NCBI GenBank assembly: GCA_002427745.1
Contig: DIYF01000106.1
Span: forward strand, 1-64,000
Length of the DNA: 64,000 nucleotides
Reading direction: 5' to 3'
Source: Roseivirga sp. UBA6061
Lineage (GTDB): Bacteria; Bacteroidota; Bacteroidia; Cytophagales; Cyclobacteriaceae
The notes under the pieces were generated by a model. That model saw nothing but the letters and a program-made list of their open reading frames with translations. It was not told the origin of the DNA and did no database searches. The translations under genes and the position numbers were made by a program. Below, piece after piece: positions 26,601 to 34,790 of this stretch. Numbering within the stretch: the first letter of the stretch is position 1; every line of letters begins with the position of its first letter.

Positions 26601-26876
26601 GAATTGATCTACTACATCCGTAGTCAGGGCAAAAGAGTATATATGGCACCGTCTCAGTCTGCTCAGGTGGGAGGTGTAGCGCATACCGATGAAGCCGCAT
26701 TAATTGATCCGGATGCAGCATGGGGATGGCTTATTGAAAAGGCCGGTTATGGTGCAAAGGCCAATACATCACCGGGTATTACAGCTCTGGAAGATAAACC
26801 CGGAGCCACCATGCTGGAAAGCAATTACCTCTACGAACTCCTGAGATACTTAAGAAGTAAGGGACTTCACGACTAA
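23685..26876 (+). CDS. Secreted protein with two GDPD domains
   Basis: 1063 residues from the ATG at 23685, which directly precedes a good signal peptide (ending near YAAFGQA). In-frame ATGs at 23643 and 23676 would add non-signal residues. The first 310 residues are of unknown fold. GDPD domain 1 starts near His327 (SAHRGYWRTVPSNS, AEMDLNV, LMHDKTVNRTTN, VPTLTEAL). It lacks the usual Glu of ENT but keeps both His and the E-x-D pair. GDPD domain 2 starts near His671 (VAHRSAWQYAPENS, LEMDARLTKDG, VYHDWNL) and contains a large insertion. The end (AAWGWLIE, YLRSKGLHD) matches the GDPD gene at 17152. Two phosphodiesterase domains in one secreted protein would suit stepwise attack on a polymer or mixed substrates. 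Confidence 0.85.
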   Translation: MEKKNSILCGVFIWLLTTYAAFGQATYHADTKSYTVVGTVTKETNKDELEHTNPDKDFITMDLSRFYALDYTPTEAVDADFGTGGHVKVEVYLRDDHTKAFTNLIYGVLWTGTNTRAPTQTTMQIQTGPGNGVLRTVDSRQIKDLVESYEPSFNKVDAAVANIRASFKLSHDNHIQNALSWASISKSMSSVGLTVPAAVSKALRSWAGEAFLGAESISLGPVGWALASAAVMELDFNLRAQASPDNFDYLLVQSPVVSVKEMLRHVGHELMLPKVYVKVEMKDVTLRSISIPYAGTFDMSLFHMVETKNSFLVQERQNNNDVYLSAHRGYWRTVPSNSIASIKAAVLRGSAMAEMDLNVTGDGKVILMHDKTVNRTTNYEDHFNDPNDKKVLKLDYSELSQLKLLDRFGNVFLNDPNDVTTVERVPTLTEALTAAKGQILLNVDKFEQFIPEVYAAVIETGTSNQIVGKGYKSPSELIELLRTTKEKEEAGETDTEEWGDNIPGKTGEEKLISVLQIMDYTPIVNDWIKIDGHITDEDTDEAAIQKFIDQWKEYKVRAFETDPESYNSPVLPAITKLAKEKIHTGSFSPFADDGEGHSLQKGRVKFDVPFGMRGDWDAMIKAGVDFFVNDRSAMMGQYLDAIGARNQNPGRFNAISNNLSAGTEDVMVVAHRSAWQYAPENSMASFKLAVNMGVDVLEMDARLTKDGKAVVYHDWNLATHSNFLKHFGAHKYKVNDVHEPDANGNWQYFITKHTDGLDYWPDITYNNEVGKLVTSEIRHWNYDDIKDILLLDKDLNVSKERLQLLDDVLAFCKDKILVSLDKWNSCSKNERTCNPVAQLTAFLEIAENEGALGSLILGDLRTPRGSDTDDKFVAADYYTASVVQTMFNINGKDYLKEISYMPRVNVSMLGAGVEMTTYVDGFLNLTYTDENGQSQPYNIDAFLVKLPENVDPYAGGKRDDGKVNQDDYDELRELIYYIRSQGKRVYMAPSQSAQVGGVAHTDEAALIDPDAAWGWLIEKAGYGAKANTSPGITALEDKPGATMLESNYLYELLRYLRSKGLHD

Positions 26877-26895
26877 TTCTTTAAAGGAATCAAAA

Positions 26896-29800
26896 ATGAA
26901 AAAAGATATACTTAAGATCACCTCTGTTTTCAGAGGTGGTCAATTATCCCGAATCAGAATGTTCAGAATTCAGGTGCTGCTGTGTATCCTATGCTTCACA
27001 GCGGTCATCGGACTGAGTAACAAGCTACAGGCCCAAAGTGCATTGGGCAGTACTGAAACCATTGATGTCTTTCTGGTAATCGGAGAGGCCAATGCTGCCG
27101 GCAGAGGTGTGTTTACGCCAGGAGATATTACTACTCCCAATGGTATTTATCTATTGAACAATAATCAGTTGGCTGATTTTTCAATGGATGAAGAGTTCGA
27201 ACAGGCAACCATTCCACAGGTCAGATCGCAAATCACTGATATCCCGTTGAGCCCTATCTATCACGTGACCAAACATGCCGGCTACAACCGGTTTTCCTGG
27301 ATCGGGAAGTCTTTACAGAAAAAAGCAGGTACAGGAGAGGTGACAGATGCTACAAGTGGCCTTTCGGGATTCAATATAGGTCAGTCTTTCGCACAAGTGT
27401 TATACAACATCACCAACAGGAATATTGGTTTGGTAGTGAACGCCCGTGAGGATGTACTACTTGATAATTGGCTGGAGACCTCAACTGACTACTTTTCAGG
27501 CACCATGGAGTCAGGTAAAAACCTCTTTTACAATACGCTCGATAGGGTGGAGCATATGCTGACAAACTACAGCGGACGTGCCGTACTCAAAGGAGTGATC
27601 TGGATACAAGGAGAGAAAGAACAAAAAGAACTCCTTATGTATAACGATGGACAAACCTCAGATTTGCAGTCCACTTACAGTAAGACCCAGGCTGAACTGG
27701 CAACTTTCCTGTCACAACGATTTACAGATTATAAATCTGATTTTATAGATCACCTCGTGAGCCCGATGAGGAGCAAGCTGGATACAAAGTATCCGAACAT
27801 GGGCTATGATGAGCTTCCCTTTCTTGTGATAGAAGCGGGTCAATGGGATTTGTCAATGGACCACACCGACTGGGGCTTGAACTCAACCCACATGAGCAGT
27901 AGTGAAAGGATTATCTCGGGGATAGCTGATACCTTCAGAGACGACTCTGATAATACGATCAGTATCACCAGAAACTTCAATGAACTCAACACTGTACTCA
28001 GGACTTTGCCTGACCGGGAGACGGAAAATCATATCTATCTCATTGAGTCTTCCGGTACCAATCCTGTTGAGTTTTGTGCAGATCCACCTAATCCTGATGA
28101 CAACTACTATTGTCTCTCAGACCCATATTCCTGGCAACCCATAAAGGATGGGCTGATCTATGACAGAAACTCCCTGGAAATGCTGGGTAAAAGGGCAGCG
28201 GAAATGTACCTGGAGGTAAGCGGTGATTACCTGAATATGGATGCTCTTACCGCCCATTATCCCATGAATATTTACTTGCATAACAATTATAAAGAGCACC
28301 GCTATCGCTTAAATAATGGTCGTGGCAAGATAAAAGTAACAGGAGATGAGTTTTTAGAATTGAGGCACTGGGATGTCTCCGGCAATAACCGGCATGGAAC
28401 CTATTTCGGTGTCAATAAATCTGCCGGAACAGAAACACACATTCAGCCTACACCGCCCTTTTTTCCAATGTTCGATCGTGTAAAACTTGACTTTTATCCT
28501 ACAGATAAAGACGGGAATCAGTTCCCTATCAGAGATGAAGATGGTAACGAGGTGAAGGAAGGCGGTGTGGTACAATACATCAAAAAAAATGGGAGAGTCA
28601 ATGAGGACTTTAACATTGGTCAGGAGTGGCTGACATGGAAAAAGTGGAGTGGAGATGCGGTTCAGACAGTCAATAAGATCAATACCAAAAATGCCTATTT
28701 AAAGATTCCTTCCCCCTTTGAAGACGCTGCCAGTACCAAATCGGCATTTTCAGTTTCTTTCTGGGTCGATATCAATCCGGGCGATAACTGTAGTACTTCA
28801 ACGGATAAAACGTCTTGCTACCGTACAATCATTAAAACCCCCTATTTCAGTATCGATAAGTTCGGAAGTAAGCTGGTTATGAATTATCATGATTCTTATA
28901 GCGCAGTAAAACAATTGACTTACGACCTGTCTGCACCGGGATACTGGCCCAATGAGACAAAGAAACAGTGGTATTTCTTTACCCTATCCAATACCAATGG
29001 AGATGTAACGCTTTTTGCCAAAAACTTTGATGACCTGGCCAATGAGAGCTCTGGAAATCCGCTGGATCGCAGCTTAAAAAGTCTGGCAGATGCTGAGAAT
29101 GCCACATTTACGGCTTATGACGATAACAAGAAATTCTCGAGTACATCATCATTGATGAGTTCATCTTTCAAAGGTAAATTGTGGAATGTTCGCTTCTTTA
29201 ATGAAGCCCTGACCCAGGGCCAGGCAGAAGAACTCTTCGACCTGGATATGCGATCTGTTTCTTATAAGATTAATCATGACGAGAAAATTCATTATTCGCC
29301 ACTTCATCATGTAAATACCAATAGAATGGTCTACTTACCCAAGGGAAGTGATCATGATGGTAGCCGTTTCTTTGACGACTACAATGAAGTAGAAGGCTAC
29401 AGCGTGTCTTTCTGGGTAAATATCGATGAAGACTATGACAATGAGAGCCTGGTGCCTTTTGACGAAAACACGGTCGGTGAGTCCTTTTTCTCAGTCACTG
29501 ATGGCACCAACGTGCTGGCAGGTTTAGAGCGTAGAAATGATGTGGTGGGTATCAACCGGTATTACAATGATGATTACGGCAATGTTTTCCCCTGGTACCT
29601 GTGGATGTATGAACCGGCCAGCTTTAATAAGTCACACGGACAGGGCAAGTATCATGTGATAATGACCTATTACCCTAATATGGTGAGGCTATATATGTAC
29701 TACCCTGGCGAAGACCAGTTCATCAGAAGGCTGCACTATGCGGGCGCCCAGGAATTATCGAAGGCCACTACCTGGAATGTACACGATGACATTGAGAAAT

Positions 29801-31413
29801 TTTCAGTGTATGACTGGACTCTTGATAGTTTGGAAGTCAATGCTTTACACTACTTTGATAAGCAAGATTTCCATGATACAGAAAAAGAGAGCTATGGCTA
29901 TGACCCAACCACAACTCATGGGCTTAGCTACCATCCAAGTTTTGCAATCGTAGGTGATTTCGGTTGCAAAGACGGGGGCTGTTCAGTAGCAGGAGATAAC
30001 TGCATAGTAGATGATACGTCAACTGATGCAGTAGACGTTGCGAACCTTACCAGAATGGCCAACCCCGGAGATGTAAGTGAAATGATAGATGGGTGGAACC
30101 CGGACTTCATCTTAACAGTGGGTGATAATGATTACTCCGATTCCGATATGGCATGTGCAAATAGCTATGAAGAAAATGTGGGTACCTACTACAGCAAGTA
30201 CATTGCGCCCAGGGCCGATGAGATCACCAGCCGCAGGAATTATACTAAGAAGAATAAATTCTTCCCTATTCCCGGTAACCACGATTATAAGGACTATACA
30301 GATGTAGGTGAAGAAACCAATGCACTTCATGCCTATTTCGATTTTTTCAACCTGTGTAATACCGATCCTTATGACATGGACAACGATGAGTCTGACTGTT
30401 CAGGTGAGCCCTATGGACGCTATTATACCTTCAGAAAAGGTAATGTACGTTTCTTTATGCTAAACATAGATGAAAAGGAGCCTGATGGGGTGATATACGA
30501 TGCTAACTATGATCCGGATGTTGAACTGAACAAAACAACACCTAACAGGGATGGTCTGCAGGCCTGGTGGCTGGAGCAACAGGTAAAGGCTTCTGAGGCA
30601 GATGGTGATGAAACTTTCCAGGTAGTATTGATGCACGTACCACCTTACTCAGTCAATTACGATGACGGGAACATTAGTGGCGGCTATTCGAATGTCTGGA
30701 ACTCCCGAAGTGACGAAAATCGTGATGTCCGGGATAAGCTTCAGCAATGGCCCTTTAAGGCCTGGGGAGTAGATGCCATTATAGCGGGCGATGATCATAA
30801 CTATCAGAAGATAGATATGAACGGACTGCCGCTGTTTGTAAACGGACTGGGAGGTCATCCGGGCTTCGCTTCGTTACGTGATCAGAAACTGGTACAGGAT
30901 GGTACCGATGTCAGCACTACTACCGCAGAGTATCAAGAGGGCTATGCCGACAACTACGGAGCCATTAAGGGCTGGACCGATGCTACAAATCTCTACCTGG
31001 AGTTTTATAGTATTGGAGATGCCTCAAACCCTGTTAGTACGAGTACTATCAGCCCAAATACCGGTTCAACAGGTACGGCAGGTCAGGCAGCACCCATCCA
31101 AATAAGTCAGCCCGAGCCCGAACCAGAACCGAAGCTTACAGTGTACCCGAATTCTACCAGTGATTATTTGAGCATTTCCCTTGCGCAGGATGAACCGGTA
31201 GAAGGAGTGATTCAGATTCTGGGACTGAATGGCGTCAGCTATTACAGGTCAGAGATTAATCTTAATCAGGGCAATCACCAGTTAACTCTGGATTTACGTC
31301 CAATACTGAAGAGTACCTATGGTATATACGTTATGCGTGTGACTACCGGTACCCAGCAGGTAAGCAAAAAGATTATTTATAGCGGAGGAGGCCCTGAGGA
31401 GGAGGAAGAATAA
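26896..31413 (+). CDS. Giant surface protein: degenerate SASA esterase, two LamG-like domains, metallophosphatase, T9SS tail
   Basis: 1505 residues. After a signal peptide (to about 47) comes a SASA/SGNH esterase-like region (55-440): IDVFLVIGEANAAGRG, WIQGEKEQKE and KDGLIYDRNSLEMLGKRA. The nucleophile Ser of GQSN is Ala65 and the His of DGxH is Ile421, so this domain should be inactive. Two LamG-like beta domains follow (about 600-785 and 800-990, each with SVSFWV). A metallophosphatase spans about 1016-1385 with GDFG, VGDNDY, PGNHDY (His1129), MHVPPY and AGDDHNY, similar to purple-acid-type phosphatases. A T9SS type A sorting domain covers 1413-1498 (TVYPNSTSDYLSISL, ending VSKKIIY), with an unusual acidic GGGPEEEEE tail. 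It is exported and probably surface-attached, and may release phosphate as the last step of the locus. Confidence 0.88.
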   Translation: MKKDILKITSVFRGGQLSRIRMFRIQVLLCILCFTAVIGLSNKLQAQSALGSTETIDVFLVIGEANAAGRGVFTPGDITTPNGIYLLNNNQLADFSMDEEFEQATIPQVRSQITDIPLSPIYHVTKHAGYNRFSWIGKSLQKKAGTGEVTDATSGLSGFNIGQSFAQVLYNITNRNIGLVVNAREDVLLDNWLETSTDYFSGTMESGKNLFYNTLDRVEHMLTNYSGRAVLKGVIWIQGEKEQKELLMYNDGQTSDLQSTYSKTQAELATFLSQRFTDYKSDFIDHLVSPMRSKLDTKYPNMGYDELPFLVIEAGQWDLSMDHTDWGLNSTHMSSSERIISGIADTFRDDSDNTISITRNFNELNTVLRTLPDRETENHIYLIESSGTNPVEFCADPPNPDDNYYCLSDPYSWQPIKDGLIYDRNSLEMLGKRAAEMYLEVSGDYLNMDALTAHYPMNIYLHNNYKEHRYRLNNGRGKIKVTGDEFLELRHWDVSGNNRHGTYFGVNKSAGTETHIQPTPPFFPMFDRVKLDFYPTDKDGNQFPIRDEDGNEVKEGGVVQYIKKNGRVNEDFNIGQEWLTWKKWSGDAVQTVNKINTKNAYLKIPSPFEDAASTKSAFSVSFWVDINPGDNCSTSTDKTSCYRTIIKTPYFSIDKFGSKLVMNYHDSYSAVKQLTYDLSAPGYWPNETKKQWYFFTLSNTNGDVTLFAKNFDDLANESSGNPLDRSLKSLADAENATFTAYDDNKKFSSTSSLMSSSFKGKLWNVRFFNEALTQGQAEELFDLDMRSVSYKINHDEKIHYSPLHHVNTNRMVYLPKGSDHDGSRFFDDYNEVEGYSVSFWVNIDEDYDNESLVPFDENTVGESFFSVTDGTNVLAGLERRNDVVGINRYYNDDYGNVFPWYLWMYEPASFNKSHGQGKYHVIMTYYPNMVRLYMYYPGEDQFIRRLHYAGAQELSKATTWNVHDDIEKFSVYDWTLDSLEVNALHYFDKQDFHDTEKESYGYDPTTTHGLSYHPSFAIVGDFGCKDGGCSVAGDNCIVDDTSTDAVDVANLTRMANPGDVSEMIDGWNPDFILTVGDNDYSDSDMACANSYEENVGTYYSKYIAPRADEITSRRNYTKKNKFFPIPGNHDYKDYTDVGEETNALHAYFDFFNLCNTDPYDMDNDESDCSGEPYGRYYTFRKGNVRFFMLNIDEKEPDGVIYDANYDPDVELNKTTPNRDGLQAWWLEQQVKASEADGDETFQVVLMHVPPYSVNYDDGNISGGYSNVWNSRSDENRDVRDKLQQWPFKAWGVDAIIAGDDHNYQKIDMNGLPLFVNGLGGHPGFASLRDQKLVQDGTDVSTTTAEYQEGYADNYGAIKGWTDATNLYLEFYSIGDASNPVSTSTISPNTGSTGTAGQAAPIQISQPEPEPEPKLTVYPNSTSDYLSISLAQDEPVEGVIQILGLNGVSYYRSEINLNQGNHQLTLDLRPILKSTYGIYVMRVTTGTQQVSKKIIYSGGGPEEEEE

Positions 31414-31445
31414 ACAGTGGTTTAAGACCGGTGTATTATGATTGA

Positions 31446-31478
31446 AGCATGGGGCTGTGAGGCCCTGTGCTTTTTTTA
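31446..31478 (+). terminator. Strong terminator closing the phosphoester locus
   Basis: AGCATGGGGC pairs with GCCCTGTGCT (10 bp, two G-T pairs) around a 6-base loop, followed by seven T. It lies 33 bases after the stop of the 1505-residue protein. Confidence 0.85.
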
Positions 31479-31653
31479 TGCCAGTCGCCAGTAGGGCTTG
31501 CGATGAAAGGTACTAATATCATTGAAGACAATATCGGAGCAACTTGGCAGCAAAAAAGTGTTTTCTATTTTTCTCGACAGATAGTAATAAACTTTTAGAA
31601 ATAATAAATGTATAAAATACGTTTAATTATTAACTTACAATTAAATCGATTGC

Positions 31654-33285
31654 ATGTCTATCCTTGATCTCACCGTATTCATTGCTTACTGCCTTATTAT
31701 CATTGGGGTAGGGCTGTACATTTCCACCAGGAAAAAGAACAAAGACAAAACCTCCCGGGATTATTTTCTTGCCGGTAAAAGCCTGACCTGGTGGGCCATC
31801 GGGGCCTCTTTTATCGCATCCAATATATCTGCCGAGCAGTTCATAGGTATGTCGGGTTCCGGCTTTGCTCTGGGCATCGCCATTTCATCATATGAATGGA
31901 TGGGCGCACTTACCCTCCTGCTGGTGGGTAAATTCCTTTTGCCCATTTTCATTAAGAAGCAGATTTATACCATGCCACAGTTCCTGGCTGACCGGTACAA
32001 CAGAAATGTAAAGACCGTCATGGCTATCTTCTGGATTGGGGTCTATGTATTTGTAAACCTCACATCTGTCTTATATCTGGGCTCACTGGCCATAGAGACC
32101 GTTATGGGCATTGACCAATCCATAGCAGCGATTGGCCTTGCTGCTTTTGCTATGATTTACTCGGTATATGGTGGACTGTCGGCCGTAGCCTGGACGGACG
32201 TGATTCAGGTGTTTTTCCTGGTGGTCGGAGGGCTGCTCACAACTTACCTGGCTCTGGAAACAGTGGGGGATGGTTCAGGGGCTATTGCGGGTTTTCAGAC
32301 ACTGATGATGGAGGCATCCGGTCATTTTGATTCTATCCTGGCAAAGGATCATCCCTATTATAATGATTTACCGGGTTGGGGAGTCATCATAGGGGGGATG
32401 TGGATCGCGAACATAAGTTATTGGGGTCTGAATCAGTTTATTGTTCAGAGGGCCCTGGCAGCCAAAACACTCAGGCATGCACAGGTGGGTGTTATGTTCG
32501 CTGGCTACCTTAAGTTACTGATGCCGCTGATCGTGGTAGTACCGGGCATTGCAGCCTATTACCTTGTGCAGCAGGAAGGATTGACCGGGGGCGGTATGCT
32601 GGATGGTGAGAGCATTACTGGCCTCATGACCGATGCAGAGACGAGCTCCATTAAAAATGATAAAGCTTACCCTGCATTGCTGAGCTTCTTACCGGTAGGT
32701 TTTAAAGGTATCGCTTTTGCCGCTCTCGTGGCTGCCATAGTTTCCTCTTTGGCGTCTATGGCGAACAGCACCTCTACTATTTTTACGATGGACATTTACA
32801 GGGAGTTCATCAATAAAACTGCCTCTGAATCGCGATTGGTGAATGTGGGCAGACTGGCAGCCCTGGTCGGTTTTGTTCTGGCCCTGGCTGTGGCACCTTT
32901 GCTTAGTGAGTTGGACCAGGCCTTTCAGTATATCCAGGAATACACCGGCTTCATTACCCCGGGTGTAGTGGCCATATTCTTACTGGGTATGTTCTGGAAG
33001 AAGACCACCCCCAATGCTGCCCTCGTGGGTGGCCTGGCTACCTTTGTAATCTCAATTATATTCAAGCAGCTCTTACCGGAAATTCCCTTTCTTGATCGCA
33101 TGGGCTATACCTTCCTTATTTGTGCTTTTCTGATGATAATTGCGTCACTGCTAGAAGGGAGAGGCAAAGATGCTGAGAACGCATTGATCATTGGCAATTT
33201 CAACTTCAAAACAGGGCCCGTTTTCAACGTTGGGGCCATCGGTATCTGTATTATTCTCACCGTCCTTTACATCCTGTTTCAATGA
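31654..33285 (+). CDS. SLC5-family sodium/solute symporter, probably sugar
   Basis: 543 residues with about 14 membrane segments. Family marks of the sodium:solute symporter (SSS/SLC5) group are visible: an N-terminal DYFLAGKSLTWWAIGASFIA, then SAEQFIGMSGSGF, YGGLSAVAWTDVIQ, and VAAIVSSLASMANSTSTIFT with the Ser/Thr pair expected at the sodium site. The closest functional relatives are bacterial galactose/glucose SGLT proteins. The stop overlaps the start of galactokinase by 4 bases, so transport and phosphorylation of galactose are probably coupled. The upstream 240 bases are AT-rich with a near -7 box (TACGTTTA near 31618). Confidence 0.9.
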   Translation: MSILDLTVFIAYCLIIIGVGLYISTRKKNKDKTSRDYFLAGKSLTWWAIGASFIASNISAEQFIGMSGSGFALGIAISSYEWMGALTLLLVGKFLLPIFIKKQIYTMPQFLADRYNRNVKTVMAIFWIGVYVFVNLTSVLYLGSLAIETVMGIDQSIAAIGLAAFAMIYSVYGGLSAVAWTDVIQVFFLVVGGLLTTYLALETVGDGSGAIAGFQTLMMEASGHFDSILAKDHPYYNDLPGWGVIIGGMWIANISYWGLNQFIVQRALAAKTLRHAQVGVMFAGYLKLLMPLIVVVPGIAAYYLVQQEGLTGGGMLDGESITGLMTDAETSSIKNDKAYPALLSFLPVGFKGIAFAALVAAIVSSLASMANSTSTIFTMDIYREFINKTASESRLVNVGRLAALVGFVLALAVAPLLSELDQAFQYIQEYTGFITPGVVAIFLLGMFWKKTTPNAALVGGLATFVISIIFKQLLPEIPFLDRMGYTFLICAFLMIIASLLEGRGKDAENALIIGNFNFKTGPVFNVGAIGICIILTVLYILFQ

Positions 33286-34451
33286 ACTGGAAAGAAAGAC
33301 TTAAAAAGGCCTTCGCGGGGTTATCGGATAAAGAACCCCGGCTCTTTCAGTCCCCGGGCAGAATCAACCTGATGGGAGACCATACAGATTACAACATGGG
33401 GTGGGTGCTGCCGGCTGCGATCGATCGCAAAATGAGCATGGCCATTCAACTCAATCACTCCGAGCAATGTAGGGTGCTGGCGCTGGACAGGGGAGACGAG
33501 TACCAGTTTAATCTGAATTATCTTGGCAAAAACGAATCGGTAGACTGGCCAAATTATTTCATAGGCATCACCAGTCTGATGAGGGAGGCCGGGGTGGATG
33601 TGAGAGGGTTTGACTGTGTTTTCACCAGTGATATTCCCATTGGAGCAGGACTTTCCTCTTCGGCAGCGTTATGTTCATGCCTGGCCTTTGCCCTCAACGA
33701 GATTTTCGGAGGTATGCTGCCCCGAAAGCGACTGGTCGAATTAGCTCAACTAACAGAGCATCAATACATTGGTGTGGAATGTGGCAAAATGGACCAGACA
33801 GCAAGCCTTTTCGGAAAAGAAGGTCATATCCTGCGACTCGACTGTCGCTCAGATGAAATGAGCTATGCGAGATTGAGAACCGGTCGTTTTGAGTTTGTTA
33901 TTTGTGATTCTGGTGTAAAGCATTCTCATGCTTCATCAGGATATAATGACCGAAAGGCCTCTTGTGATGAAGTGGTTGAATACTTCCAGAAGAGAAGAAA
34001 CGGAGTAACGAGTATCAGAGACCTCACGGTTGAAGAAGTCAGACGAAATAAAGCAGGGCTGGGTATAGTACTATACAGAAGAGCTGCTTTTGTGCTGCAT
34101 GAAAACCAAAGAGTAGTTGATGGAAGTCTGATGCTGGAGAACACTGATTTAGAAGGGTTCGGCAATTTAATGTACGATTCTCACTCAGGTTTGAGTAATG
34201 ACTATGAGGTAAGCTGCCCCGAGATGGATTACCTGGTAGAACTTACACAATCTATGGACTATGTTTTAGGGGCACGCATGATGGGAGGAGGCTTTGGTGG
34301 CTGCACAATCAATTTGGTAGATAAGAAATACCTCCATCGCTTTCGATCATTGATGTCAGAGAATTTTTGGAAGAGATATGGAAAACCTCCCAGAATCATA
34401 GAAGTAAAGATTTCTGATGGCTCTAAGGAAATCTTGAAGTTGAATGCATAG
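33282..34451 (+). CDS. galK: Galactokinase
   Basis: 389 residues, the usual GHMP galactokinase length. Signatures: galactose-binding GRINLMGDHTDYNMGWVLPA near 27, ATP loop PIGAGLSSSAALC near 117, and the C-terminal GHMP motif VLGARMMGGGFGGCTINLV near 328. It phosphorylates galactose at C1 with ATP in the cytoplasm. The start ATG overlaps the stop of the symporter gene (ATGA), strong evidence for one operon. The Leloir partners galT, galE and galM are not in the window, so galactose-1-phosphate must be handled by genes elsewhere. Confidence 0.93.
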   Translation: MNWKERLKKAFAGLSDKEPRLFQSPGRINLMGDHTDYNMGWVLPAAIDRKMSMAIQLNHSEQCRVLALDRGDEYQFNLNYLGKNESVDWPNYFIGITSLMREAGVDVRGFDCVFTSDIPIGAGLSSSAALCSCLAFALNEIFGGMLPRKRLVELAQLTEHQYIGVECGKMDQTASLFGKEGHILRLDCRSDEMSYARLRTGRFEFVICDSGVKHSHASSGYNDRKASCDEVVEYFQKRRNGVTSIRDLTVEEVRRNKAGLGIVLYRRAAFVLHENQRVVDGSLMLENTDLEGFGNLMYDSHSGLSNDYEVSCPEMDYLVELTQSMDYVLGARMMGGGFGGCTINLVDKKYLHRFRSLMSENFWKRYGKPPRIIEVKISDGSKEILKLNA

Positions 34452-34530
34452 AGTTCAATCCGTCCAAGGTAGACTAACTGGACTTCCCAAATCTCTCTTG
34501 TCCGGAGACAGGCTTCTTACTCAGCCTGGA

Positions 34531-34561
34531 AAAAGCAAAAGCCCCACTTGATAGTGGGGCT
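34531..34561 (-). terminator. Terminator of the tRNA-Met gene
   Basis: AGCCCCAC (34540-34547) pairs with GTGGGGCT (34554-34561). On the minus strand it is followed by TTTTGCTTTTT. It lies 12 bases past the tRNA 3' end. Confidence 0.75.
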
Positions 34562-34572
34562 CCTACTTTTTG

Positions 34573-34646
34573 TGGGCCCACCTGGGCTCGAACCAGGGAC
34601 TTTCTGATTATGAGTCAGATACTCTAACCAACTGAGTTATAGGCCC
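34573..34646 (-). tRNA. tRNA-Met (anticodon CAT)
   Basis: Read on the minus strand, a full cloverleaf forms in 74 bases: acceptor GGGCCTA/TGGGCCC (one T-G pair), D arm ACTC...GAGT, anticodon stem TCTGA/TCAGA with loop CTCATAA, 5-base variable region, and T arm CCTGG/CCAGG with loop TTCGAGC. The anticodon is CAT. The first pair G-C argues against initiator Met, leaving elongator Met or the Ile2 type whose C34 is modified. The discriminator is A and CCA is not encoded. Confidence 0.95.
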
Positions 34647-34736
34647 TAAGATTTAATGATAAATCTTGTATTCCAATTGAGTCTATCCTGACTTTACGTC
34701 AGGGTTATCGGCCCCTTCCAAAGTCCTTTGAAAGCC

Positions 34737-34768
34737 TTTGAAAATTGGATTGCAATGTTACATATTTG
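34737..34768 (+). promoter_or_regulatory. Bacteroidota-type promoter for the HAD/mtnA operon
   Basis: TTTG at 34737-34740, a 20-base spacer, then CATATTTG at 34761-34768, one mismatch from TAnnTTTG. The GTG start at 34791 is 22 bases downstream. Confidence 0.55.
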
Positions 34769-34790
34769 CCTTTAATTAAACAACATCGGG

